Positions 36,666-43,876 of a stretch of 44,619 nucleotides of DNA are shown here, piece after piece. The stretch comes from a virus: positions 1 through 44,619 of IMG/VR virus record IMGVR_UViG_3300031251_000043, one strand, 5' to 3'. Both the position numbers and the translations under genes were made by a program. A model generated the notes under the pieces. The model was not told the origin of the DNA and did no database searches. It saw only the letters and a list, made by a program, of their open reading frames with translations. Position 1 is the first letter of the stretch. Each line of letters begins with the position of its first letter.

Positions 36666-37664
36666 TTATCCCTTAGGGCTGACGAGCTTCCCAGCCGATC
36701 CAGCGGCTCCGAGGAGGGAACCAATGGAACTCATGAGGCTAGGGTCCTGTTGTGTAGTTGAGTTGCTGGAAGTGTTACCTACTGTCGTTCCACCCCAACT
36801 CTTGCCACCGACGATACCCATGAGGTTCTGTAGCTGGCTCCAACCGAAGTTCTGGTTGCCGTTGTACTGATCCATAGTGTTATTCAAGTTGCTCTGATCG
36901 AGCGCCTGAGTACCTTGTGAACCAGCGTTCGCTTGGTTGTTAATCGAGCCCTGGTTGTTAATTCCGGTGCTCAGATCATTCGTGCCTTGCTGGGTCATGT
37001 TGGACCCGAGGGAGCCAAGCTGACTCAAGCCTTGGAGCTTCTGAGCGTTGTCATTAGAGGCCTGACCGAGGCCATTCTGGTAGTTCGAGTTGTTCAAGGA
37101 AGCCGTGAGTCCAGCCGCTTGCTGCGCGAGGCCTTGACGAACCACACCATCAGAGACCGCTGTACGGTCAGAGTTGATGTTGCCACCAGCAGCCGCACCA
37201 CGATATAGTGAGGGGAGGGTGCTATCAGCCGCCGTCTGGAGGCCCTGCTGCATCGCCCCTTGAACCTGCCCAGGGACATTGAAGCCGCTGGCATACCTTT
37301 GGGCACTATTGATGTTATTGCCGGTCTGGTCACTGTTACTGAAGTTGTTGAGACCGTTGGCGGCACCATACGTAGACTGAAGGCCTCCTGGGATTAGGCT
37401 TGATCCGGTGCCCATAACGCCATTGTTAGCGTCAGTAGACGAGCCCATCGCGGTGGCATACTGATTGTTTGCCGCGTTGTATTCGTTTTGGTTCGTCGGA
37501 GCCACATAGTTCCCTGAGTAGGGACCTTGGGCCATGTTCTGATTGTATTGGTTCTGTGCGTCAGCGAAGGCAGACTTGAGGTAGGGGGTCTGTACGCTCC
37601 ACGGAGAAGAAGTCTGGACTTGAGTACCTTGTTGCTGCTGCTGTGTGGAGCTACCGGAGCCCAT
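36666..37664 (-). CDS. Gln/Asn/Ser-rich internal virion protein
   Basis: A 332-aa low-complexity protein (start GSGSSTQQQQQGTQVQTSSP; later LSTGINNQGSINNQANAGSQ) with helical stretches (YLKSAFADAQNQYNQNMAQG; RQGLAQQAAGLTASLNNSNY). It resembles Gln/Asn-rich DNA-transfer or internal core proteins of podoviruses in composition and position, directly before the transglycosylase-containing protein. AAGGAC precedes the ATG. No sequence family is certain. Confidence 0.6.
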   Translation of the reverse strand: MGSGSSTQQQQQGTQVQTSSPWSVQTPYLKSAFADAQNQYNQNMAQGPYSGNYVAPTNQNEYNAANNQYATAMGSSTDANNGVMGTGSSLIPGGLQSTYGAANGLNNFSNSDQTGNNINSAQRYASGFNVPGQVQGAMQQGLQTAADSTLPSLYRGAAAGGNINSDRTAVSDGVVRQGLAQQAAGLTASLNNSNYQNGLGQASNDNAQKLQGLSQLGSLGSNMTQQGTNDLSTGINNQGSINNQANAGSQGTQALDQSNLNNTMDQYNGNQNFGWSQLQNLMGIVGGKSWGGTTVGNTSSNSTTQQDPSLMSSIGSLLGAAGSAGKLVSPKG

Positions 37665-37687
37665 ATTATCGGTCCTTACGAGCCCTC

Positions 37688-38020
37688 CTATCTGAAGTGT
37701 GCATAAATCGTTCGCACGTTACCATCAGTACATGGGGCGTCATTGAGTGGTCTAAAGCCTAGGAGGCTTACAAATTTGTGGAACTTAGGTCCTGGGTTCT
37801 GTCCCATCGTAAACACAATAGATGGCAACAGAGGGCGGACTTCAGCCCATCGGCGTAATAGGTCTTTTCGGACACTTGGTGCCCAATAATATACATCTAT
37901 GTGACCAAACGTCATAGGTTCGGCAGGCCCCAACTCGATTACATTTGTGGAGCAATCAAAGTCTGGAGTAGACACAAGAAGCTTTCGAGGATGCTCGATT
38001 GGATAGTCTGTGTCACTCAT
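37688..38020 (-). CDS. GNAT-like or unknown small protein (110 aa)
   Basis: A 110-aa protein. The end (FHKFVSLLGFRPLNDAPCTD, then GNVRTIYAHFR) resembles the last helix and strand of GNAT acyltransferases, which several podoviruses encode beside internal virion proteins. The front half has no clear acetyl-CoA-binding R/QxxGxG loop, so catalytic activity is doubtful. It overlaps the preceding gene by 4 nt. It may be a degenerate structural GNAT-like protein. Confidence 0.45.
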   Translation of the reverse strand: MSDTDYPIEHPRKLLVSTPDFDCSTNVIELGPAEPMTFGHIDVYYWAPSVRKDLLRRWAEVRPLLPSIVFTMGQNPGPKFHKFVSLLGFRPLNDAPCTDGNVRTIYAHFR

Positions 38021-38214
38021 GGTAGCACTATTGGGAAGGCAGAAGCCGTCGTAACGGCCAGCTGGAGTTGCGCAACGGCATTCTGAATGGACGTAAGGGT
38101 CTTCTGAATGTTACTCAGCTGTTGATCGTAGTAGAGGCGCTCGTCATCGGAAAGCTTGGCGTCCAATGTGGGAACCTGAGCCTTCCGATATGGAATTATC
38201 TGCTTAGCTGTCAT
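38017..38214 (-). CDS. Small coiled-coil protein (65 aa)
   Basis: A 65-aa protein with a heptad-like helix (DERLYYDQQLSNIQKTLTSI, then QNAVAQLQLAV) after a basic start (MTAKQIIPYRKAQVPTLDAK). Its start and stop overlap both neighbours (TAATG and ATGA), so translation is tightly coupled. Short coiled-coil proteins are often found at this place, between the tail or stabilization protein and internal proteins. Function is unknown. Confidence 0.55.
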   Translation of the reverse strand: MTAKQIIPYRKAQVPTLDAKLSDDERLYYDQQLSNIQKTLTSIQNAVAQLQLAVTTASAFPIVLP

Positions 38215-39872
38215 TAGCGACTACCTGTCACGAGTACGTCGAAGTCGAACCCATTGAGGCTGAAGTTCTTCACATCATTGTATGTAATTTTGATGGATAG
38301 ATACCTACCGGCACACAAATAGTCGAGCTTATAGTTCGTGTAGCCATCATAGCTCATGGGGGTACCATAGGCCGGTGGTGGAGCATTGGCGTAGTCAGTG
38401 GACCCGAAGCTAAATATGAGGGGCTGTGAGCCACTATCGAAGCGAGCCTCTGGATATACAGTCTTGATGACCTTGTATTGCGTGAGGTTCACACCTAGAT
38501 TATCAAAATCGAGCCCTTGGTTCTCTAGGTACACCGGAGCACTCGCAATGAGGTCAGTGTTGCCTAGGGAGTAGGGGCTGTTTGGAATATCAAAGGTACG
38601 CACAGCTGGCTGTAGTGTCCCGAAGGCACCTGAGCCACCAAGGCCCAACGTGAGGAGCGTTAGTGGCGCGGAGTCACCCAAGGTTGACCATGAGGCATCT
38701 AAGCTTGACCATGTGGTACCAGATAAGTCAGCCCATGTAGCTCCAGCGACCGCGTTGCCTAAGGTGGCGAATGTCACATAGGGAAGGTCGTAGAAGTACC
38801 ACAGGCCCGAGAAGTAATTGTAGACGGCAGCTCGATTGCACCCAGGGTAGCCTACAGCACCTCCGACCGGGAAGTTGCAATAGGAATCACTCGATGGGTA
38901 ACAAAAGAGGATTTCATTAAGCCTGGGGTGATGCGCTACGAAACATTGGGAACTCTGGTTACGCACGAGGTTCTGGAAGACGAAGTTACGGATCATACCA
39001 GTGGCTATGGTCTTCCTTTGGAAGCCATCATGGAGCCATAGGTCATCCATACCAAACACGTAGTGCGTGTTGTTTCTCTCGGTAACACAATTCTGGTTGA
39101 CGATGCCAGCATTCGTGAATAGCTTGCTATACGAGAACACAAAGGTGTCGAACGTAGGCTGCATGAGCCACGTCTCGTTGTTCGTGTAGAGGATCATTCG
39201 GTCTCTAAGAACACACCCATCAATCAGGGGTTCCTTGAGGTCCGGGATTATGTTCTCAGTGGCACTATTCGTCGGATCAGCTGTCCATGTGCCCGGATAG
39301 GAGCCAAAGGTCATGTAGTCTGAGGTCTTGACCATCGTAGGGTACGAGGTGGCTCCCTTGGTGACATTGATGGCCACTAGGACACCAGCGACACTCCTGA
39401 AGGCCTGACAGCGCCATGTGGAGTCCCACACGGGAAGCGCTTGAAACTGAGTGCCACCGGTCTTCGCGATGTACCACGGAACCCTATCGGGGCGATTGAG
39501 ATACACTAGGTCATTGATCTGGGTGCCAGTGAATGGCGAAGTGGTGGTGACAGGGGTGTACCCTGGGATGCTAATGTTGACCTCAGAGGAAACCCCTGAG
39601 TAGCCGCTGACAGACCAATCGGTCACTGTGCCATCGAGGTTACACAGGAAGAACTTGGTGGTCCCTGCTAACTGTGCGTAGCTGATGGCATACTTGGGTG
39701 ACGTGTTGTTCACGAGGACACCGGCAGTCTTGCTGATAGGTCCTCTAGTGATGATCTTGTTCTCGAAGCGGGCATTGAAGCCACTGGAGAAGGCTTGGGT
39801 AGGCAAACTGTAGGCGTCGATGTCCGTGTTGACGCCGAGGGACCCGATGTCACGGATTGGAACTATGGGCAT
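38214..39872 (-). CDS. Tail/stabilization protein (beta-propeller-like)
   Basis: A 552-aa protein with repeated beta-rich segments and Trp/Tyr-rich loops (YISYAQLAGTTKFFLCNLDG-type ISYAQLAGTTKFFLCNLDGT; VYLNRPDRVPWYIAKTGGTQ; LHDGFQRKTIATGMIRNFVF; HPRLNEILFCYPSSDSYCNF). The start, IRDIGSLGVNTDIDAYSLPT and SSGFNARFENKIITRG, is the pattern of podovirus proteins annotated as P22 gp10-like stabilization or T7 gp12-like nozzle proteins. It is the likely tail hub below the adaptor. GAGGA precedes the ATG. Confidence 0.6.
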   Translation of the reverse strand: MPIVPIRDIGSLGVNTDIDAYSLPTQAFSSGFNARFENKIITRGPISKTAGVLVNNTSPKYAISYAQLAGTTKFFLCNLDGTVTDWSVSGYSGVSSEVNISIPGYTPVTTTSPFTGTQINDLVYLNRPDRVPWYIAKTGGTQFQALPVWDSTWRCQAFRSVAGVLVAINVTKGATSYPTMVKTSDYMTFGSYPGTWTADPTNSATENIIPDLKEPLIDGCVLRDRMILYTNNETWLMQPTFDTFVFSYSKLFTNAGIVNQNCVTERNNTHYVFGMDDLWLHDGFQRKTIATGMIRNFVFQNLVRNQSSQCFVAHHPRLNEILFCYPSSDSYCNFPVGGAVGYPGCNRAAVYNYFSGLWYFYDLPYVTFATLGNAVAGATWADLSGTTWSSLDASWSTLGDSAPLTLLTLGLGGSGAFGTLQPAVRTFDIPNSPYSLGNTDLIASAPVYLENQGLDFDNLGVNLTQYKVIKTVYPEARFDSGSQPLIFSFGSTDYANAPPPAYGTPMSYDGYTNYKLDYLCAGRYLSIKITYNDVKNFSLNGFDFDVLVTGSR

Positions 39873-40251
39873 CTATGGTCCTCTAGGAGTGCGTTGTGTT
39901 ACGATACGTGTTCTTGCAAGTGTTCGTATCGAGCCCACAACGTGGCCTTCGGGAACACATCAATGATAATATGATTATAATCATTAGAAGGCTTAGAGTA
40001 GCTTTAGGACTCTTAAGATACATAATGTAGCTAAGAGTACACTTAGAGTACCTTAAGGGATATGATAAGAATGATAACTAAAGTAGGCTTAAGTGTACCT
40101 ATTGTTACACCTTGGTAGCAGTGAGCACATTCGGACACATAATGTATATCGAATAGGTCCCCCTTACCCAACACACCATCGAACTACCGCCCCCCTGAGT
40201 TCCCTCACGGTAGCCGACTGCCCACTAAAGGGCCGATGTGTTGAGCACCAA
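39873..40251. other. AT-rich non-coding region; candidate replication origin
   Basis: No gene is seen in these 379 bases. They hold an imperfect dyad, CGATACG (39902-39908) with CGTATCG (39925-39931), around TGTT-CTTGCAAG-TGTT. There is also a perfect 14-bp palindrome ATGATTATAATCAT near 39970, and three iteron-like 9-mers (CTTAGAGTA at 39992 and 40042, CTAAGAGTA at 40031) in an AT-rich stretch up to about 40110. This fits an origin or a late control region, but no experiment supports it. Confidence 0.4.
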
Positions 40252-40425
40252 CTATGACTGGTTGGACAGTACGATTTCAGTTTTGATTTGCTTAAGCTTC
40301 AAGGCCTCTAATAGGCCACTGTCTCTAAGCGTAACGATGTCAATTCCTAAGGCTCTTGGATTAATACCTAAAGCTCTGGGGTTCTCTCCACGCTTACGAA
40401 GGTTTGTTCCTTTAGCCCTAGACAT
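40252..40425 (-). CDS. Small protein with duplicated NPRALGI motif (57 aa)
   Basis: The ATG overlaps the TAA of the previous gene (TAATG). The product starts MSRAKGTNLRKRGENPRALG and repeats NPRALGI twice in a row, then continues with a helix (LRDSGLLEALKLKQIKTEIV). The basic N-terminus suggests nucleic-acid or membrane contact. The coupled start and the repeat at protein level support a real gene. No family is recognised. Confidence 0.5.
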   Translation of the reverse strand: MSRAKGTNLRKRGENPRALGINPRALGIDIVTLRDSGLLEALKLKQIKTEIVLSNQS

Positions 40426-40916
40426 TATTGGGACGCCTTGGGTTTCTTAACGAACCAATGTTTCACGGGAGCAGGCGTAAAGTCCACCTTAGCTTCCGGC
40501 ACCGGGACCCGAGCGAACCTAGCGGTCAACTCCTCGATCTCACCGAGCTTCTCATTTGTGACATCGAGCTTCTCGCCGATGCCCCTGAGTTCCTGAGAGA
40601 CCTGAGTGAACTCCCGAGTGATGCTCGAGACACGCTCCGACTTCAGGAGCAAATGGCCACCATAGAGGCCACCGAGGACCACACCAATGATAACCACACG
40701 CTTGACCGTAACGAGGCTAGCAGCCCCACCGGCCACAGCCGTAACCCCGGAGCTAACGAGCCCTGAGAAGAATGTGACGAACGCAACGAGGAACGCTGGG
40801 ACCGCAATGGATACCTTAGGCGCAACCACAGGTGCGGCTGGAGTAGGCGTGGGGGTCATAAGGACCGTAGTGGAACTAGGGACGACCACTGGGGTCGTAA
40901 CGGGTACATCGACCAT
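40425..40916 (-). CDS. Membrane protein with coiled-coil tail (163 aa)
   Basis: ATG 40916 with TAGGAG upstream is the start. The N-terminus is a Val/Thr/Pro-rich stretch (VPVTTPVVVPSSTTVLMTPT). Two hydrophobic segments follow (VSIAVPAFLVAFVTFFSGLV; VVIIGVVLGGLYGGHLLL), then a coiled coil (VSSITREFTQVSQELRGIGE; KLDVTNEKLGEIEELTARFA) and a basic end. It could be a spanin-like, holin-like or ejection-related protein. The order of signals does not match a single known family. It lies after the tail collar gene. Confidence 0.55.
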   Translation of the reverse strand: MVDVPVTTPVVVPSSTTVLMTPTPTPAAPVVAPKVSIAVPAFLVAFVTFFSGLVSSGVTAVAGGAASLVTVKRVVIIGVVLGGLYGGHLLLKSERVSSITREFTQVSQELRGIGEKLDVTNEKLGEIEELTARFARVPVPEAKVDFTPAPVKHWFVKKPKASQ

Positions 40917-40945
40917 GAGTGGTCTCCTAAGAGTGAGAGGTTTAT

Positions 40946-40967
40946 CCCCTGCCTCGCAAGACAGGGG
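40946..40967 (-). terminator. Stable hairpin after the tail collar gene
   Basis: On the minus strand CCCCTGTCT-TGCG-AGGCAGGGG forms a 9-bp stem with one G-U pair and a tetraloop. There is no T-run after it, so it is more likely an mRNA-stability or processing hairpin than an efficient terminator. The ribosome-binding site of the next gene follows about 20 nt later. Confidence 0.45.
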
Positions 40968-40987
40968 GCGCACGAGGCGCGTCAAGC

Positions 40988-41713
40988 TTAGAGCTTGATG
41001 ATTGGGTAAAGGGCGAGATAGGGCGTAATGGTACCGAAGGTGGCGCATGTGGCCGCAACGGTAATAGCGGTACCCGAGCCCCCAGAGTTCACTGTGACAC
41101 CAGTGGTCGTCGAGGCAATGGTGATGCCGGTGAACTCAGTGGTCGTTAGTGCGTTACCAGCGCTGTGTGACGTAGAGTTACCACCAGGAGACGCAGCGAT
41201 ACCTGCGGTGGTGTTATTATACGTATGGGAGTGCCCAGGGTCCGTAAGTGTATGGTTATGCCCAGGGTCAGTGACCGTCAGCGCATAGTTCGGAAGGTTC
41301 CCCTTGGTAATCGTAAAGGGAGAACAAGTGATACCTGGGGTGGCACTAACGGCACCACCAGTGGACCCTTGAGTATAGAGGTTCCCAGCGCCTATACGAA
41401 CCCTGTCGATGAGGTTCGGAGACACAATGTTCCCTGAGCCATCAGCTAGAGCATAAGTGGACCCGTTGCACAGAGCCCAGCCCGCAGGGATACTCAAGGA
41501 ACTCCCATACCAATCAACTATGATTCCGGCCGGGAGGCTAGTGTTCAACTGGAGTGCCGTAGAGGTGACCGGATTGTCACCAATGTTCGGGAATGTGTTC
41601 TGGAGGACCTGCTTGATCATCCTGATGTGGTCATCACCGACACCGGCTGAATCACCAGTGGTCGGATAGGCGGGATTGAGGTCAGCAATATAGGCTGCGG
41701 ATTCTAAAGGCAT
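40988..41713 (-). CDS. Tail collar domain protein
   Basis: A 241-aa protein with a phage tail collar domain (PF07484-type): LPAGIIVDWYGSSLSIPAGW, then ALCNGSTYALADGSGNIVSP, NLIDRVRIGAGNLYTQGSTG. The C-terminal part has two NHTL or SHTY histidine motifs (DPGHNHTLTDPGHSHTYNNT) that bind metal in trimeric fibre tips, and a beta-rich end (AITVAATCATFGTITPYLAL). It is probably a short fibre or receptor-binding tip and is the first gene of the late leftward operon. Confidence 0.82.
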   Translation of the reverse strand: MPLESAAYIADLNPAYPTTGDSAGVGDDHIRMIKQVLQNTFPNIGDNPVTSTALQLNTSLPAGIIVDWYGSSLSIPAGWALCNGSTYALADGSGNIVSPNLIDRVRIGAGNLYTQGSTGGAVSATPGITCSPFTITKGNLPNYALTVTDPGHNHTLTDPGHSHTYNNTTAGIAASPGGNSTSHSAGNALTTTEFTGITIASTTTGVTVNSGGSGTAITVAATCATFGTITPYLALYPIIKL

Positions 41714-42296
41714 ATGGAAAACGTCCTAGTGTATTGGTGCCCACTAGGAGGCACAATCGGCCCCCATCTGTGTGTCTCGGGGGGCATCTATATCAAGAAG
41801 AACAACCTGGAGAGCCATACTGACGATAACGTGTTGATATATATAGACCTACGGGCATATGATACCTACAGGCACACTTTGTGTAATAATAGTACACTAA
41901 AATGGTAGACTAATGGGAGGATGGGACCCGCCGGTCGCCCTATGGGACCCAAGTGGGTAGAAAATAACCGGTAGAAAAACCCACACCAAAGATGAACAAC
42001 AACGCGGCCTTTAGGTGGCAAATTTTGAACCGGGTCCCCCTAGGAAACTCTAGCATTTCTGGGACCTGCGAGGGACCCTATCGCCCCCCTAGTGCTACGT
42101 TATATTCGCTACGCTCTAGCGTAACACATTGTTATCATTGCGGTTGCGTAGGATCATGTATCCTATTTGTATTCCACATGTTCATCGTGTAGTATAGATG
42201 GTCAGCATGGTTGACCTATGTGTTACATTATTGCAACATGCAGAGCCAATTTATACTACACGTTTCTTTTGTAATATAGCGCCATATTCGGTAGGT
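41714..42296. other. 583-bp non-coding region upstream of the late operon
   Basis: No credible gene. The leader of the tail collar gene holds two mutually exclusive hairpins (CCTAGTG 41725-41731 with CACTAGG 41742-41748; GTGCC 41737-41741 with GGCAC 41750-41754). A GCCCCC/GGGGGC stem lies at 41760-41785. GGGACCC recurs near 41924, 41944 and 42072. An inverted repeat GTGTAGTATA (42187-42196) pairs with TATACTACAC (42252-42261). No TTGACA-type promoter points leftward here, so the late promoter is probably one for the phage RNA polymerase. Confidence 0.45.
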
Positions 42297-42575
42297 TTAC
42301 CGATAGTAAGCCTTGAGTTCCCATTGTGCTTTAGCTAGCTCATCGACACTTTGCGCGGCCGCTACGTTAATCCAATGGTGCAATTTGGCAAGCCTTGCGT
42401 TCGCTAGATCAGCGCGCGCATGACACAAATATCTCTCGTCGCTCTCGCTTGGTTGCTCGCCATGTTCCTCGAGGCGTTCACAATGTGCAAGCGCATCTTC
42501 CATGTTCTCAATAGCCACGGCTAGCACGTCACGCTCAAGCGTGTCTTCACGCGCCACTAATGTATCATGTGTCAT
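42297..42575 (-). CDS. Hypothetical helical protein (92 aa)
   Basis: Mostly helical and acidic (LVAREDTLERDVLAVAIENM; DALAHCERLEEHGEQPSESD; YLCHARADLANARLAKLHHW). The ATG at 42575 is chosen because ATAGGA lies 9 nt upstream. ATGs at 42593, 42584 and 42581 are also in frame. It is transcribed leftward from the TTGACA promoter at 42711. No family is recognised. It belongs to the cluster of small leftward genes at the right end, which are probably early. Confidence 0.55.
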   Translation of the reverse strand: MTHDTLVAREDTLERDVLAVAIENMEDALAHCERLEEHGEQPSESDERYLCHARADLANARLAKLHHWINVAAAQSVDELAKAQWELKAYYR

Positions 42576-42682
42576 TGTCATCATTCCTATCATGGCAGCG
42601 TCTAGCGCCGCTTGTGTGACTTATTAGCTACAACGTCCGGGTCCCAGCCTCGTTTGGCTCTCCCTCGTCCCAACGTGTAACT

Positions 42683-42711
42683 AATGTAAGCCTAGTCGCG
42701 TTAGATGTCAA
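42683..42711 (-). promoter_or_regulatory. Sigma-70-like promoter (TTGACA, 17 nt, TACATT)
   Basis: On the minus strand TTGACA (42711-42706) and TACATT (42688-42683) are 17 nt apart. The upstream flank GAATACCAC is the same as at 321 and 43034. It lies 108 nt before the gene at 42575. Confidence 0.65.
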
Positions 42712-42740
42712 GTGGTATTCTTCACGCCACCATAATTATT

Positions 42741-42947
42741 TCAAGCGTAGCGCTCAGCATCAAGTTCAGGCGCGAGAACCCTAACGAGTTCGTGGCGGTT
42801 CATTGCGTAAGCCATTGTTCTCTGGTCAAAACCAAAGTAGTGAGCATATAGGCCACGCAATTCACTCATGGTAAGCCGATGCAAGCGCATGGCTTGTGTA
42901 TCCTTTGGGGCATCATAGTTCGCCCGCCGCAGTGTTTGTGTGCTCAT
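42741..42947 (-). CDS. Hypothetical small protein (68 aa)
   Basis: A 68-aa basic helical protein starting MSTQTLRRANYDAPKDTQAM. The ATG at 42947 follows GGAG by 8 nt within the leader GGAGTTGAGACA, closely similar to the leader of the DUF2786 gene (GGAATTGAGACC). Helices LHRLTMSELRGLYAHYFGF and NRHELVRVLAPELDA suggest a small SAP-like or helical domain. A longer frame to 43049 would start inside the promoter and is rejected. Confidence 0.55.
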   Translation of the reverse strand: MSTQTLRRANYDAPKDTQAMRLHRLTMSELRGLYAHYFGFDQRTMAYAMNRHELVRVLAPELDAERYA

Positions 42948-43005
42948 TGTCTCAACTCCGTGTGTGTGTGTGTTAGTGCACCAAGCGTCATCTTGACGAT
43001 GACTT

Positions 43006-43034
43006 AACATAAGCCAAGCGCACTCTAGTGTCAA
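43006..43034 (-). promoter_or_regulatory. Sigma-70-like promoter (TTGACA, 17 nt, TATGTT)
   Basis: On the minus strand TTGACA (43034-43029) and TATGTT (43011-43006) are 17 nt apart with the GAATACCAC flank. Just downstream GTCATC-gtcaa-GATGAC forms an inverted repeat that may be an operator. It drives the gene at 42947 and begins right at the end of the DUF2786 gene. Confidence 0.65.
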
Positions 43035-43045
43035 GTGGTATTCAA

Positions 43046-43708
43046 TCAACCAAGCAACAATTGTTTGCGTGAGCTACCGGCTTGCATGTTCAATCCCACG
43101 CCTTGCGCCCATTGCCTATCCGCCACATTTGCGCTTAGGCTTCGCGAGCGTACTGCGCGCAGTTTCATATGCTCACGCATGTATGCGCTTGCCTCGTCTA
43201 GTGGTACAAGACACGCGCCAATGTGTTCTAGTGGCTTACTTTTGTTTAATTCCCTCAAGCGTTCGGCCAGCATCGCGCCCTTGCTCTCGCGTGACACATT
43301 GCGCGCCCTTTCATCTTTGTATTGCTCGCGGCTAGCTTTCATAATGGTATCAATTAGATACTCAAACATAAGTTTGGCCGTCACCCGATTGCTCTCGCGC
43401 CCCACAAGCGTATAGGTGAACTTTGGCGCGCCCCTACGGCTCACATACTGGCAACCGTAATACTTAGCCACTTGCACGCCTAAAGGATGTTTCCAAGCGC
43501 GGCTAGTTCCGCCCTCGTGTATTTCGAGGCCAAGCGGGTCACCATCGCGCGCATTGTTCACGTCGGCCATGCTTATCTGATAGTCGCGCATCAGCTGATC
43601 AGCTTTCGCCATGAATGCGTCACGTTCCGCTTCAAACTCGCTTGAGTTAGCCTTGGCGAGCAAAGCGGCAATCTTCGCGGCCAATGTGTCTTTGTTTTGT
43701 GTGGTCAT
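43046..43708 (-). CDS. DUF2786-family protein
   Basis: A 220-aa protein. Residues 1-50 match DUF2786 (PF10979): TLAAKIAALLAKANSSEFEA with ERDAFMAKADQLMRDYQI. Residues about 75-180 resemble the domain usually following it (KHPLGVQVAKYYGCQYVSRR; TYTLVGRESNRVTAKLMFEY). The biochemical role is unknown; such proteins are common in phages and plasmids. It has a GGAATTGAGACC leader and is the first leftward gene from the divergent control region at 43.75-43.85 kb. Confidence 0.75.
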   Translation of the reverse strand: MTTQNKDTLAAKIAALLAKANSSEFEAERDAFMAKADQLMRDYQISMADVNNARDGDPLGLEIHEGGTSRAWKHPLGVQVAKYYGCQYVSRRGAPKFTYTLVGRESNRVTAKLMFEYLIDTIMKASREQYKDERARNVSRESKGAMLAERLRELNKSKPLEHIGACLVPLDEASAYMREHMKLRAVRSRSLSANVADRQWAQGVGLNMQAGSSRKQLLLG

Positions 43709-43745
43709 GGTCTCAATTCCCTATGTGTCATCATTGACGCTTACT

Positions 43746-43774
43746 AATGTATCCCTAATGGCATCTAATGGCAA
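43746..43774 (-). promoter_or_regulatory. Promoter-like element (TTGCCA, 17 nt, TACATT) for the DUF2786 gene
   Basis: On the minus strand TTGCCA (43774-43769) and TACATT (43751-43746) are 17 nt apart. The spacer contains AGATGCCA, as in the elements at 9766 and 15178, and the TAGG(n)nTACATTAG end is shared with the promoter at 42711. Confidence 0.55.
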
Positions 43775-43820
43775 GTCACGAATTGTTACAAAGATAATTC
43801 CTTTTGTGATTAAATACCGT

Positions 43821-43848
43821 TTGACATCTAATCCCATTGGCGTAAGGT
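43821..43848 (+). promoter_or_regulatory. Sigma-70-like promoter (TTGACA, 16 nt, TAAGGT)
   Basis: TTGACA at 43821-43826 and TAAGGT at 43843-43848 are 16 nt apart. GACATCTAA follows the -35, as upstream of the RNA polymerase gene. It is divergent from the promoter at 43774 and drives the gene at 43877 and probably the gp88-like gene. Confidence 0.55.
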
Positions 43849-43876
43849 GTTCATACCGAAACACGGAGCAATCCAA

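Noticed and set aside
41992-42192. 66-codon plus-strand frame in the 41.7-42.3 kb gap
   Set aside because: No ribosome-binding site, no domain, and it is isolated between leftward genes.
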